64,000 bases of DNA. It comes from Hylemonella sp. (GTDB lineage Bacteria > Pseudomonadota > Gammaproteobacteria > Burkholderiales > Burkholderiaceae_C). Made by a program: the position numbers and the translations under genes. Location: positions 496,001 through 560,000 of the forward strand of contig NZ_JAPZSV010000003.1 in assembly GCF_027532185.1 (NCBI RefSeq). The letters run 5' to 3'. The notes below the pieces were generated by a model. It did not search any database. It had not been told where the DNA came from and worked only from the letters and a program-made list of their open reading frames with translations. Shown piece by piece: positions 55,360-63,875 of the stretch; within the stretch, counting starts at the first letter, position 1; every line of letters starts with the position of its first letter.

Positions 55360-55779
55360 ATGAACCCTACCCCCGCCAAGATGACTTTCCACGTGGAAAC
55401 CCGCCGCGTGGACGCGCACAGCAGCCGCGCCGTCTGCAAACAGGCCGAGATCGCGCTGGACACGGACCTGGCCGGCAACCCCGCCGCCTTCAACCCGGCC
55501 GAGCTGCTGCTGGCCGCGCTGTCGGCCTGCATGGTCAAAGGCATCGAGCGCGTGGTGCCCATCCTCAAGTTCCAGCTACGCGGCGTGGAGGTGGTGGTAG
55601 ACGGCGCGCGCCAGGATGTGCCACCCAAGATGGAGAGCATCCGCTACGAGATCATCGTGGACACAGACGAGAGCGAGCAGCGCCTGGCGCTGCTGCACGA
55701 GAACGTGAAGAAGTACGGCACGGTGTTCAACACCGTGGCGCCGGGCACCGATCTGGCGGGCACGCTGCGCCGCAAATGA
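55360..55779 (+). CDS. OsmC-family protein
   Basis: The 139-residue protein has an OsmC/Ohr fold with Cys57 in LAALSACMVKGIERV and an N-terminal second Cys at 26 (RAVCKQAE). The CX pattern is OsmC-like rather than the Ohr type with VCP. It may reduce organic peroxides or act as a redox-linked accessory. A GAGGAAAGG ribosome-like site precedes the ATG. Confidence 0.9.
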   Translation: MNPTPAKMTFHVETRRVDAHSSRAVCKQAEIALDTDLAGNPAAFNPAELLLAALSACMVKGIERVVPILKFQLRGVEVVVDGARQDVPPKMESIRYEIIVDTDESEQRLALLHENVKKYGTVFNTVAPGTDLAGTLRRK

Positions 55780-55795
55780 GCGCGGGTGCGCCGGC

Positions 55796-56326
55796 TCAGT
55801 CCCTGCGCGCGTTGGGGCCCTGGCTGGCGTAGGTCTCCAGCCGCCACTGCTGCTGCTCGTAGTGCAGCTGCGGCAGGTGGATGGAGAACTCGGCCAAGTC
55901 CAGCGCGGCGGCTTCTTCACGGAAGCGTTCGCGCAGGTGCATCAGGTCGCTGGCCAGCTGCACGCGGGCGCGCGCCACGGCGCGCAGTGCGGCCTGGCGC
56001 AGGGCCGCGTCGTCCGGGGCCTTGCGCAGCGTGGCCGAGGCATTGCGCAGCAGCACCAGCGTGCCTTGCACGGAAGCCGCCTGGCCCAGCGCGTCGATCA
56101 GGCAGCGGCGGCCGGCGGCGGTGAAGTCCAGGGTGCGCGTGGCGGGGTTGTCGGCGCGCTGGGCGTCGCAGACGCGGTAGCGCGCCTCGTCCTGCTGCTC
56201 CAGGTAGAGCCGGCGGGTCTGCCAGCCGGGCAAGGTGGCGTTGTCGGCCCAGGCCGGGGCCGCGGCGGCCAGTGCGGCGAGGCTGAGCAGGAGGGCGGTG
56301 ACCTTCATCGTGGGCTTGCGGTTCAT
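55796..56326 (-). CDS. Exported hypothetical protein
   Basis: The 176-residue protein has a signal peptide (KVTALLLSLAALAAAAPAWA), then a helical mature part with two Cys (RVCDAQRADN and RRCLIDAL) that could form a disulfide, in a pattern recalling lysozyme inhibitor LprI-like proteins. The start at ATG 56326 is the longest that keeps the signal; the ATG at 56308 is also possible. Function unknown. Confidence 0.7.
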   Translation of the reverse strand: MNRKPTMKVTALLLSLAALAAAAPAWADNATLPGWQTRRLYLEQQDEARYRVCDAQRADNPATRTLDFTAAGRRCLIDALGQAASVQGTLVLLRNASATLRKAPDDAALRQAALRAVARARVQLASDLMHLRERFREEAAALDLAEFSIHLPQLHYEQQQWRLETYASQGPNARRD

Positions 56327-56535
56327 GGTGGAAAGCAGTATCGAAGGCGCGCACCCATCTGGCATCACTCCGCCCGTGCACAGTTCACGGTGCCGCCCGA
56401 TAAACGCTGCCAACTTTTACCGCTTTGGCCGACGCAGGCATGCGCCGTGAAATATCACCGGAGTCCACGCCGGCAGGCCGCGCTCTGGCGCGCCCCTGCG
56501 CGCGATGAATAATCAGCGGGTTCCGCCCCAACATC

Positions 56536-56862
56536 ATGGCCCGCCGCCCGCACTACCACGTCTACGTGATCGAGCTTTCCAAGGAAGTGCTCGAGGAGCC
56601 GCGCTTTCGCAAGAGCAACCCCAACTACCGCGAGGGCCAGCCCTGCGTCTACGTGGGCATGACGGGGCTGGACCCGGATGTGCGCTTCGACAAGCACAAG
56701 GCCGGCATCCAGGCCAACCGCTATGTCACGCAATACGGCCTGCGCCTGCTGCCCGATCTCTACGAGGGCTTCAACCCCATGCGCTATGAGGAGGCGCAGG
56801 CGCGCGAGGTGGAGATCGGCATCGATCTGCGCTCGGCGGGCTTCGGGGTGTGGCAGGCCTGA
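56536..56862 (+). CDS. GIY-YIG-like small protein
   Basis: The 108-residue protein has YHVYVIELSKEV near residues 7-18 and PCVYVGMTGLDPDVRFDKHKAG near 36-57, matching the two core strands and the Arg of the GIY-YIG nuclease fold. Whether it cuts DNA is unclear. The next gene starts 13 bp after its stop, so the two may be an operon. Confidence 0.75.
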   Translation: MARRPHYHVYVIELSKEVLEEPRFRKSNPNYREGQPCVYVGMTGLDPDVRFDKHKAGIQANRYVTQYGLRLLPDLYEGFNPMRYEEAQAREVEIGIDLRSAGFGVWQA

Positions 56863-56875
56863 AGCGCGGCAAGAT

Positions 56876-57106
56876 ATGGCCCCCTTGACGCTGCACCCCC
56901 TGAGCCCGGACGTGTACGGCGTGCACAGTGCCGAGGGCCTGCACGTGGGCAACCTCAAGCGCGTGGGCGCGGTCTGGAAGTTCAAGGCCATCGGCTATGA
57001 CGCCGCCGGTCAGGTGGAGCCCGGTGGCGGGCCGCTGACCGGGCGGCACAACCTGGCCTTTGCCGCGCCCGATGCGGCCGAAGTCAACCGCCGGCTGCTG
57101 GGCTAA
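56876..57106 (+). CDS. Small hypothetical protein
   Basis: The 76-residue protein (LHPLSPDVYGVHSAEGLHVGNLKRVGAVWKFKA...) is a short beta-rich protein without a known motif. Start is the ATG at 56876, 13 bp after the GIY-YIG-like gene. No membrane segment or signal peptide. Confidence 0.7.
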   Translation: MAPLTLHPLSPDVYGVHSAEGLHVGNLKRVGAVWKFKAIGYDAAGQVEPGGGPLTGRHNLAFAAPDAAEVNRRLLG

Positions 57107-57134
57107 GCTCGCGCGATATACCCAAGGAACCCCC

Positions 57135-57383
57135 ATGAAAAAACTCAAGGTCACCATCCAGCTCGACATGTCCGTGCCCGACAGCTGGGAGCTGGTGCAA
57201 ACTTCCGAAGGCACGCCGGTGATCCGCATGCCCGGCGGCACCTACCTGGACGTGGCCGTGGAGCCGCTCTACGCCGCCGACCCGGAGGGCGACTGGAGCA
57301 GCACCGAGAGCGATGAGGAGCTCGAGGAGTTCCTGGACATGGTGGACAGCGAGGAAGTGAGCTACGAGTTCGTGGCCGGCTGA
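57135..57383 (+). CDS. Small acidic protein
   Basis: The 82-residue protein begins KKLKVTIQLDMSVPDSWELV and ends with a strongly acidic tail (ESDEELEEFLDMVDSEEVSYEF). The first half is probably a beta-sheet. No family is recognised. It lies between the small gene at 56876 and the DUF924 gene, 28 bp and 7 bp from them, in the same direction. Confidence 0.7.
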   Translation: MKKLKVTIQLDMSVPDSWELVQTSEGTPVIRMPGGTYLDVAVEPLYAADPEGDWSSTESDEELEEFLDMVDSEEVSYEFVAG

Positions 57384-57390
57384 GTCGCCC

Positions 57391-57942
57391 ATGCCCACGG
57401 TGCACTCGGCGCAGGAGGTGCTGCGCTTCTGGTTTGAGGAGCTCACGCCCAAGCAGCATTTCGCCAAGGACGCCGCGCTGGACGCGCAGATCGGCGCGCG
57501 CTTTGGCGCCACGCTGCAGGCCGCGGCGCGCGGCGCGCTGCAGCCCTGGCGCACGGACGCGCCGGGGCGGCTGGCCGAAATCATTGTGCTAGACCAGTTT
57601 GCGCGCAACATCCACCGCGACACGCCACAGGCCTTTGCCTGCGATGCGCTGGCGCTGGATCTGGCGCGTGAGCTGGTGGCCCTGGGGCTGGACCAAGCCC
57701 TGCCCACGCCGCACAAGCCGTTTGCCTACATGCCCTATATGCACAGCGAAGACCTGGCGGCGCATGCCGAGGCCCTGCCCTTGTTCAGCCAGCCAGGGCT
57801 GGAAAACAACCTGCACTTCCTGCACCGGCACACGGAGATCCTGCGCCGCTTTGGCCGCTACCCGCACCGCAACGCGGTGCTGGGCCGCCCCTCCACGCCC
57901 GAGGAGCTGGTCTTTCTGCAGCAGCCGGGCTCGTCGTTCTGA
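57391..57942 (+). CDS. DUF924 family protein
   Basis: The 183-residue protein shows VLRFWFEELTPKQHFAKD, EIIVLDQFARNIHRDTP, AYMPYMHSEDL and FGRYPHRNAVLGRPSTPEE, the conserved tetratricopeptide-like DUF924 pattern. Its function is unknown. It is entirely helical and cytosolic. The 150-bp gap after it (57943-58092) holds no gene that I see. Confidence 0.9.
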   Translation: MPTVHSAQEVLRFWFEELTPKQHFAKDAALDAQIGARFGATLQAAARGALQPWRTDAPGRLAEIIVLDQFARNIHRDTPQAFACDALALDLARELVALGLDQALPTPHKPFAYMPYMHSEDLAAHAEALPLFSQPGLENNLHFLHRHTEILRRFGRYPHRNAVLGRPSTPEELVFLQQPGSSF

Positions 57943-58092
57943 GGCCCGCAGCCCCGGGTTTTCCCTCGCAAGAGCGCGCGGCGGCCCAGGCTTGTTGCTT
58001 TTGTCGCGAAGCGAGGCCCCACAGGGGTGGCCCGGCGCGCTTTCTTGGCTACAGTTGCCCGGCGAACAAAAACAGCTGTTGGGAGCACAAGA

Positions 58093-59109
58093 ATGAGAAC
58101 GCAGCCGGGACGCCTGTCTGAGCACCGCCTTCCCCCTTCGAGTCTGAACGAAAAAGGCTTCATCGCCACGGCCATTGGCGTGGTGCTGTTGATCAGCCCC
58201 TATCTGCTCAAGGGCTCAGCCGCGGTCAACGCGGTGATTGCCCAGATCCAGCCCCTGGGCTGGGTGGCCCTGGCGCTGGGCCTGCTGCTCATGGGCCTGC
58301 ACATGCTGCGCCAGCGCCGGCAGGCGACGATGCCGCTGGAGGACGAGGCGCCGGCCTCTCGCTTCCAGCATTCGGTGCTGCCCGAAGAGCTGCTCAACCC
58401 GCCCACGCGCATCCGCCTGGAGCCCATGGCCGAGCCCGACGATGCCTGGGGCTCGCCCACGGACCCGCCCTCGACCATCCCGTCTACCCTGGGCGGTCCG
58501 TCCACCATGCCCTCGACGCTGGACCCGCTGTCCGCACCTGCAACGCGTGTGCGCGCCACGGCCTGGGGGCCGGAGGTGTACGGCCACATCGAGTGGCGGC
58601 GCTTCGAGACGGTTTGCCTGGCGCTGTTCACGCAGGCGGGCTTCCAGCCGCGCGCCCAGCCCCTGGGCGCGGGCGGCGGGGTAGACCTGTGGCTGCACTC
58701 GCGCCACGCGCAGGGGCCGGTGGCGCTGGCGCGCTGCCGCCACTGGCTGGAGCGGCCGGTGGGCCTGCGCGAGCTCAAGGACTTCCAGGGCAAGCTGGCA
58801 GCGCACCAGCTGCGCCGCGGCAGCTATGTGACCAGCGGCGGCTACACGCGCGAGGCGCTGGAGTTCGCGCACCGCGAGGGCATCAACCTGCTCGACGGCC
58901 AGGCGCTGCTGGCGCTGATCGCCAAGCGCCGGCCCGAGCAGCAGCAGGCCCTGCTGGACGCGGCCTACGAGGGCGAGTACTGGCGCCCCACCTGCGCGAA
59001 TTGCGGCACCAAGATGGTGGAGCGCGAATCGGGCGCCGAGGGCAGCTACTGGGGCTGCATGAGCTACCCGCGCTGCCGCCACATGCTGCCGATGGCGCAG
59101 ACAGGCTGA
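58093..59109 (+). CDS. Membrane protein with Mrr-like nuclease domain and zinc ribbon
   Basis: The 338-residue protein has two membrane spans at about 25-45 and 53-72, a Pro/Ser/Thr-rich linker, an Mrr_cat-type domain (RRFETVCLALFTQAGFQPR, GGGVDLWLHS) and a C-terminal topoisomerase-type zinc finger (CANCGTKMVERES and CMSYPRCR). In Mrr enzymes the catalytic strand reads Q-x-K; here it is ARCRHW (about 213-218), so the Lys is Arg and the Gln is lost. The nuclease is probably inactive or altered. The zinc ribbon may bind DNA. It may be a sensor of membrane-bound DNA. Confidence 0.82.
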   Translation: MRTQPGRLSEHRLPPSSLNEKGFIATAIGVVLLISPYLLKGSAAVNAVIAQIQPLGWVALALGLLLMGLHMLRQRRQATMPLEDEAPASRFQHSVLPEELLNPPTRIRLEPMAEPDDAWGSPTDPPSTIPSTLGGPSTMPSTLDPLSAPATRVRATAWGPEVYGHIEWRRFETVCLALFTQAGFQPRAQPLGAGGGVDLWLHSRHAQGPVALARCRHWLERPVGLRELKDFQGKLAAHQLRRGSYVTSGGYTREALEFAHREGINLLDGQALLALIAKRRPEQQQALLDAAYEGEYWRPTCANCGTKMVERESGAEGSYWGCMSYPRCRHMLPMAQTG

Positions 59110-59215
59110 GCCCCGGCGGGGCCGCGGGCGGCAGGTACGCACTAGCCGCAGCGACGCCGGTGCCGGGGTGGCATAAACTGACGGCCTTCGCCCGCACCTG
59201 ACCGCCCTGCCCGCC

Positions 59216-60376
59216 GTGCAGTTCGACCCGACCACCCTGATCTTTCTCAACATCGCCAACCTGCTGGCGATGTCCATGGCCCTGCCGCTGGTGATGGGGC
59301 AGAACCTGAGCCGCGGCGCGCACGACGCGCGGCTGTCCCTGATGATCCATGCCAGCGCCTGGCTGGCCCTGATCTTCGCGGGCTTCTGGCGCGAGCAGTG
59401 GCCAGACTGGCTGCTGTCGACGCTGGCCATGGCGCTGCTGAGCCTGTCCAACTACCTGATCTTCCGCGCGCTGTCGCACTGGCTGGGGCCGCGCCCGCTG
59501 GGCCGCCTGCTCTGGGTGCTGGTGATCGCCACACCCGTGGGCTACGCGCTGAGCTTCCAGAGCTACCCGGTGCGTGTGGGCTGGGCCAATCTGCTGATCG
59601 CGGCGCAGCTGCTGATCCTGGCGCGCGCGGCCTTGTGGCCGCAGACCGAGTTTGGGCGCGGGGCCTGGCGCTACCTGCTGTTCGGCTGCGTGAGTGTGAT
59701 GGCGGTGTTCACGGGCGCGCGCGGCATCCTGGGGGCGTGGTTCACGGAGCTCTACCCTTATTTCCGCGCCCCGACGCCGGTCAACCTGGCGGCGCTGGTG
59801 GCAGCCAACGTGACGCTGGTGCTGGGCAACATCGCCATCCTCGCGGCCTGGCGCGAAGAGGTGCAGCAGCAGCTGCGCACGCTGGTCATCACCGACGCGC
59901 TCACGGGCCTGCTCAACCGCAGCGGCTGGGCCGAGCGTGCCGACAAGGCCCTGCGCCACGCACAACGCCACAGCCAGCCGCTGGGGCTGCTGATGCTGGA
60001 CCTGGACTACTTCAAGCGCATCAACGATACCCACGGCCACGAAGCGGGCGACGAGGCCCTGGCCTTCTTCGGTGCGCTGCTGCAACGCTGCCAGCGCGCC
60101 GGCGACGTGAGCGCGCGCCTGGGCGGCGAGGAGTTCTGCGTGCTGCTGACCCAGGCCGGCCCCGAGGCGGCACAGGCCTTCGACCGTCGCCTGCGCGCCG
60201 AGCTGGTGCACGCCACGCCGCAGGCGCGCAACTACCGCATCGACTTCAGCACCGGACATGCACAGCTCGCGCCGCAGGACACGCTGGAGACGCTGATGGC
60301 CCGCGCCGATGCAGCGCTCTACCGCGCCAAGCACGCGGGCCGCGGGCACCTGGTCTCGGCCGATCTGCCGGCCTGA
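59216..60376 (+). CDS. Membrane diguanylate cyclase
   Basis: The 386-residue protein has about seven membrane segments in residues 5-215, then a GGDEF domain: DALTGLLNRSGW, LMLDLDYFKRINDTHGHEAGDE and active-site GGEEFCVLL. The inhibitory I-site RxxD (RAGD) lies exactly five residues upstream of GGEEF, so product inhibition is likely. It synthesises cyclic di-GMP. GTG start at 59216. Confidence 0.93.
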   Translation: MQFDPTTLIFLNIANLLAMSMALPLVMGQNLSRGAHDARLSLMIHASAWLALIFAGFWREQWPDWLLSTLAMALLSLSNYLIFRALSHWLGPRPLGRLLWVLVIATPVGYALSFQSYPVRVGWANLLIAAQLLILARAALWPQTEFGRGAWRYLLFGCVSVMAVFTGARGILGAWFTELYPYFRAPTPVNLAALVAANVTLVLGNIAILAAWREEVQQQLRTLVITDALTGLLNRSGWAERADKALRHAQRHSQPLGLLMLDLDYFKRINDTHGHEAGDEALAFFGALLQRCQRAGDVSARLGGEEFCVLLTQAGPEAAQAFDRRLRAELVHATPQARNYRIDFSTGHAQLAPQDTLETLMARADAALYRAKHAGRGHLVSADLPA

Positions 60377-60472
60377 GGCGACCGGTCGTCGCTCTCGCCT
60401 CCCATGAACATGGGAGCACAGGGACCGATGCCTTGACGCGCACCGCCGGCCCGGGTGCAATGCCGGGCTGCC

Positions 60473-61090
60473 ATGAAAGAAATCGCCTTCAGCGCTGCTT
60501 CCGACCGCAACAAGCAGCCCATCCTTGAGATGCTGCAGCTGCTGCTGCCCGAGCAGGGCCGCGCGCTGGAGATTGCCAGCGGCACGGGCCAGCATGTCGC
60601 GTGGTTCGCCGCCCACCTGCCGCACTGGCAATGGCAACCCACGGATGGGGATGCACGCATGCTGCCCAGCATCGACGCGCGCAGCAGCGAGGCGCGGCTG
60701 GCCAATGTGCTGCCGGCGCGGGCGCTGGACGTGCTGCAGCAGCCCTGGCCTCTGGGCGATGCGCGGTACGAGCTGATCTTCTGCGCCAACCTGCTGCACA
60801 TCTCGCCGCCGGCCTGCAGCGGTGCGCTCATGCAAGGCGCGGCGCGCCATCTGGCGCCGGAGGGCATGCTGGTCACCTATGGCCCCTACCTGGAGGACGA
60901 GGTGCTGACCACGCCGAGCAATCTGGCCTTCGACGAGAGCCTGCGCGCGCGCCATCCGGCCTGGGGCCTGCGCCGGCGCGAGGACCTGGAAGAGTTGGCC
61001 AAGCAAGCGGGCCTGCACCTGAGCGAGCGCCACGAGATGCCGGCCAACAATCTGCTGCTGGTGTGGCGTGCGGAACGGGAGCAGGACTGA
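60473..61090 (+). CDS. DUF938 class I SAM-dependent methyltransferase
   Basis: The 205-residue protein begins FSAASDRNKQPILEML, the DUF938 signature, and has a Rossmann-type SAM site ALEIASGTGQHVAWFA and ELIFCANLLHISPP. The substrate is not known. The ATG at 60473 is chosen; a GTG at 60455 would add six residues. It precedes the three GGDEF-like paralogues by about 110 bp. Confidence 0.9.
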   Translation: MKEIAFSAASDRNKQPILEMLQLLLPEQGRALEIASGTGQHVAWFAAHLPHWQWQPTDGDARMLPSIDARSSEARLANVLPARALDVLQQPWPLGDARYELIFCANLLHISPPACSGALMQGAARHLAPEGMLVTYGPYLEDEVLTTPSNLAFDESLRARHPAWGLRRREDLEELAKQAGLHLSERHEMPANNLLLVWRAEREQD

Positions 61091-61200
61091 CACGCCAGCG
61101 CACCCGGGCCCGAGTTCATGCGGTCCGGCCGTGAAAAATGACGGTGAACCGCACTGGCCCGGCCGTCCGGAGCGCTGCGGTGCATCAATAATCTCGATTT

Positions 61201-62445
61201 ATGGAATTTCACGAACTGGTGATCTGGTCCAGCATGGCGGGCGGTCTGCTGACCCTGGCGCTGCTGGCCCTGCTCTACGCGCTGTACAGCCGCAACCTGG
61301 GCTCGCTGCAGTACCTGCTGTTCGTCACGGTCACCGGCGCCAGCAGCCTGGTGCGCACGGGTCTGCCCGAGACGCTGTTTCCGACCCTGCCGCTGGGCCT
61401 GCTGTGGATGGCCAAGGTCTGTGCCGGCCCGCTGAGCGCGGCACTGACGCTGCATTTCCTGGGCCTGTGGCTGGGCGGGCCGCAGGAGGACCCGCTGGCC
61501 TGGCGCCTGACAGGCTGGAGTTCCCGCTTCTTCCTGTTGACCGCGCTGGCGCTGGGCGTGCTGGTACTGCAGGCCGATACCACCGAGGAGCTGCGCGGTC
61601 TGCTGCAGATCACGGCCTGGCTCACCGTGCTGGCCGTCATGCTGGGCCTGGGCATCGCGCTACGTGCGGCGGCGCTGGGCGACCCGCTGGCGCCCTGGGT
61701 GGCGCTGGCCGGCGTCTGCCTGGCGATCGAGATCTTCGGTCTGGGCGTCTACAGCTTGGGCGTGCCGGGCTATGGCCTGGGCACCTGGGCGCTGACGGCG
61801 GTGTCCACGGTGCTGTACTTCCTGGTGGGTTCGGTGGTGGTGGTCAAGCGCATCCGCCAGAACCGCCAGCTTGAACGCCTGGCGGCGCTGGAGACACGCA
61901 CCGACAGCACCACGGGCCTGCCCGTGGGTTCGGTGCTGCTGGGCGAGGTGACGCACGCCTTCTGGCGCACCGCGCGCCTGGGCGGCATCTGCACCGTGGT
62001 CTGCCTGCACATTCGCAATCTGTACGAGGGCGCCGACGCGGCGCAGTACGGCGTGGAGCAGCAGATCCAGGCGGCCATGGCCGCGCGCATCCGCCGTGCC
62101 GCGGGCTTTCGCTGCGTGGTGGGTCTCTACCACCCGGGCTGCTTCGTGGTGGTGATCTCGGCGGACAAGCGCCGCCAGTACGTGCACATCACCATCTCGC
62201 GGCTGCGCTCGCTGGTCGCGCAAGTGCTCACGGTGGTGGGCCGCGACGGGGTGGCGGGCGAGTTCCAGCCGCGCCTGGGGGTCGGCGTGGTCACGGTGGA
62301 CCCGGCCACCGCCTCGCCCATGGAGGCCCTGCACGATGCCGAGCGCCAGGCCCTCGGGCCGCCGCGCGGGCGGGTGGAGTCGGAAGACGACATCGTGACC
62401 ATGCCCAGCGACCGGCTCACGACCACCGGGCCCGCCCCGCTGTGA
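61201..62445 (+). CDS. Membrane protein with degenerate GGDEF-like domain, paralogue 1
   Basis: The 414-residue protein has about seven membrane segments in its first 215 residues, then a domain with DSTTGLPVGSVLL (GGDEF-domain start), CLHIRNLYEG and YHPGCFVVVI near residues 309-318. The last stands where the GG[DE]EF active site would be. The catalytic residues are lost, so it is likely a receptor or a regulator rather than a cyclase. A C-terminal extension is present. AATAAT ends 8 bases before the ATG. Confidence 0.8.
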   Translation: MEFHELVIWSSMAGGLLTLALLALLYALYSRNLGSLQYLLFVTVTGASSLVRTGLPETLFPTLPLGLLWMAKVCAGPLSAALTLHFLGLWLGGPQEDPLAWRLTGWSSRFFLLTALALGVLVLQADTTEELRGLLQITAWLTVLAVMLGLGIALRAAALGDPLAPWVALAGVCLAIEIFGLGVYSLGVPGYGLGTWALTAVSTVLYFLVGSVVVVKRIRQNRQLERLAALETRTDSTTGLPVGSVLLGEVTHAFWRTARLGGICTVVCLHIRNLYEGADAAQYGVEQQIQAAMAARIRRAAGFRCVVGLYHPGCFVVVISADKRRQYVHITISRLRSLVAQVLTVVGRDGVAGEFQPRLGVGVVTVDPATASPMEALHDAERQALGPPRGRVESEDDIVTMPSDRLTTTGPAPL

Positions 62446-62570
62446 GCCCGTACGCGGCGATGTCCTGCCCGACCCGCGGCGGCCTGCCGTTGCGGCGCGC
62501 CAACTCTTCGATCCCTTTCGCGGCTGCGCCAGCAGGCGGGCTGCGCACCCCCCAGAGATAATCAAGAACC

Positions 62571-63797
62571 ATGGAGATGGCCGAAAACACGGTCTGGTCC
62601 GTCATGGCCGGTGGCTTGTTGTCGCTGGCCCTGCTGGCCGGGGCCGACGCCCTGATCACCCGCAGCCTGGGCGCCGTGCGCAACGTGCTGCTGGTGAGCT
62701 TCATCGGCAGCGTCTGCGTGCTGATGTCGGGTCTGCCCGAGCTGCTCTTCCCCGATATTCCCGAGCGCCTGCTCATGGTGCTCAAGGCCTCGCTGGGCCC
62801 GCTGGCGGGTGCGCTGGGCCTGCGTTTTCTGGGCATCTGGATCGGCGGCGCGCGCGAGGACCGGGTGCTCTATGCGGTGACGGTCTGGGGCTGCCACCTG
62901 ATGCTGATCGCCGCTGCGGTGCTGGCCATCCTGGCGATGATCAGCCGGGTGGAGGACTTCCGGTCACTGCTGCTGCTGGCCGCGACGGTGAATGCCGTGA
63001 CCGTGCTGCTGATCCTGCTGGTCTCGGTGCGCGCGACGCTCATGGGCGATCCGCTGGCGCTGTGGCTGGTGCTGGCCAGCCTGCTGCTGGCCGGCATGAT
63101 GACGGGGCTGTACCTGCACGCGCTCAAGGTGCACCTGGGCCTGGTCTGGTGGCTGCTGACGGCCAGTGCCGCGCTGCTGTTCGTGCTGATCGTGATGGTG
63201 CTGATCATCGTGCGCAACCGCGCCAACCGCGAGCTGGCGCGCCTGGCCCGGCTCGATGCGGGCAGCGACCCGGTGACGGGCCTGCCCACGGGCGCGCGCC
63301 TGCTGAGCGATGTGGAGCATGCCTTCTGGCGCGCCGGCCGCCTGCGCGGGCAGTGCGTGGTGGTCTGCGTCTACCTGAGCAATCTCTACGAGCTGGGCGA
63401 CTCCATGGGCCGCACCACGGACAACCAGATCCTGGCGGCCACGGCGGCGCGTATCCGCCGCGCAGCGGGCTTTCGCTGCGTGGTGGGGGTCTACCACCCG
63501 CGCTGCTTCATCATCGTCTTCACGCTGGACCGCAAGCGCAGCTTCGATGAGGCGGCGCTGGCACGCATCCGCCACCTGGTCACGCAGCCGCTGCAGGTGG
63601 TGGGCAGCCGCGAGCAGCGCCAGCAGTTCCAGCCGGTGGTCGGCCTGTCGGCCTTGCCGGTACTGCCCGATCTGGTGCAGCCGCTGGACGTGCTCAACGA
63701 GGCCGAGCACCAGGCCATGGACGAGGTGCGGCGCACCAGCCCCTCGCAATACGACGGCGACACGGTGCCCGACGACAGCCGCGACACCACCTGGTAA
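62571..63797 (+). CDS. Membrane protein with degenerate GGDEF-like domain, paralogue 2
   Basis: The 408-residue protein is a paralogue of the previous one: the same membrane plan (WSVMAGGLLSLALLAGADAL first), then DPVTGLPTGARLL, CVYLSNLYELGD and YHPRCFIIVF near 308-317 where GGDEF would be. RIRRAAGFRCVVGVYHP is almost identical to paralogue 1. GATAAT ends 8 bases before the ATG at 62571, and no ribosome site is obvious. Confidence 0.8.
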   Translation: MEMAENTVWSVMAGGLLSLALLAGADALITRSLGAVRNVLLVSFIGSVCVLMSGLPELLFPDIPERLLMVLKASLGPLAGALGLRFLGIWIGGAREDRVLYAVTVWGCHLMLIAAAVLAILAMISRVEDFRSLLLLAATVNAVTVLLILLVSVRATLMGDPLALWLVLASLLLAGMMTGLYLHALKVHLGLVWWLLTASAALLFVLIVMVLIIVRNRANRELARLARLDAGSDPVTGLPTGARLLSDVEHAFWRAGRLRGQCVVVCVYLSNLYELGDSMGRTTDNQILAATAARIRRAAGFRCVVGVYHPRCFIIVFTLDRKRSFDEAALARIRHLVTQPLQVVGSREQRQQFQPVVGLSALPVLPDLVQPLDVLNEAEHQAMDEVRRTSPSQYDGDTVPDDSRDTTW

Positions 63798-63875
63798 GGC
63801 CGGGCCGGCAGCGGTCCGCCGGGCACCAAAAAATTCATGCTCGACAGCCGCTGCGGCGGCTTCATAATGGCGGCC

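Noticed and set aside
57943-58092. Possible small gene or regulatory RNA before the nuclease-like gene
   Set aside because: I see only GC-rich sequence with no credible start, motif or strong hairpin.
58883-61093. Long minus-strand frame (736 codons)
   Set aside because: It runs antisense through the nuclease-like, diguanylate cyclase and methyltransferase genes, all of which have clear motifs on the plus strand.
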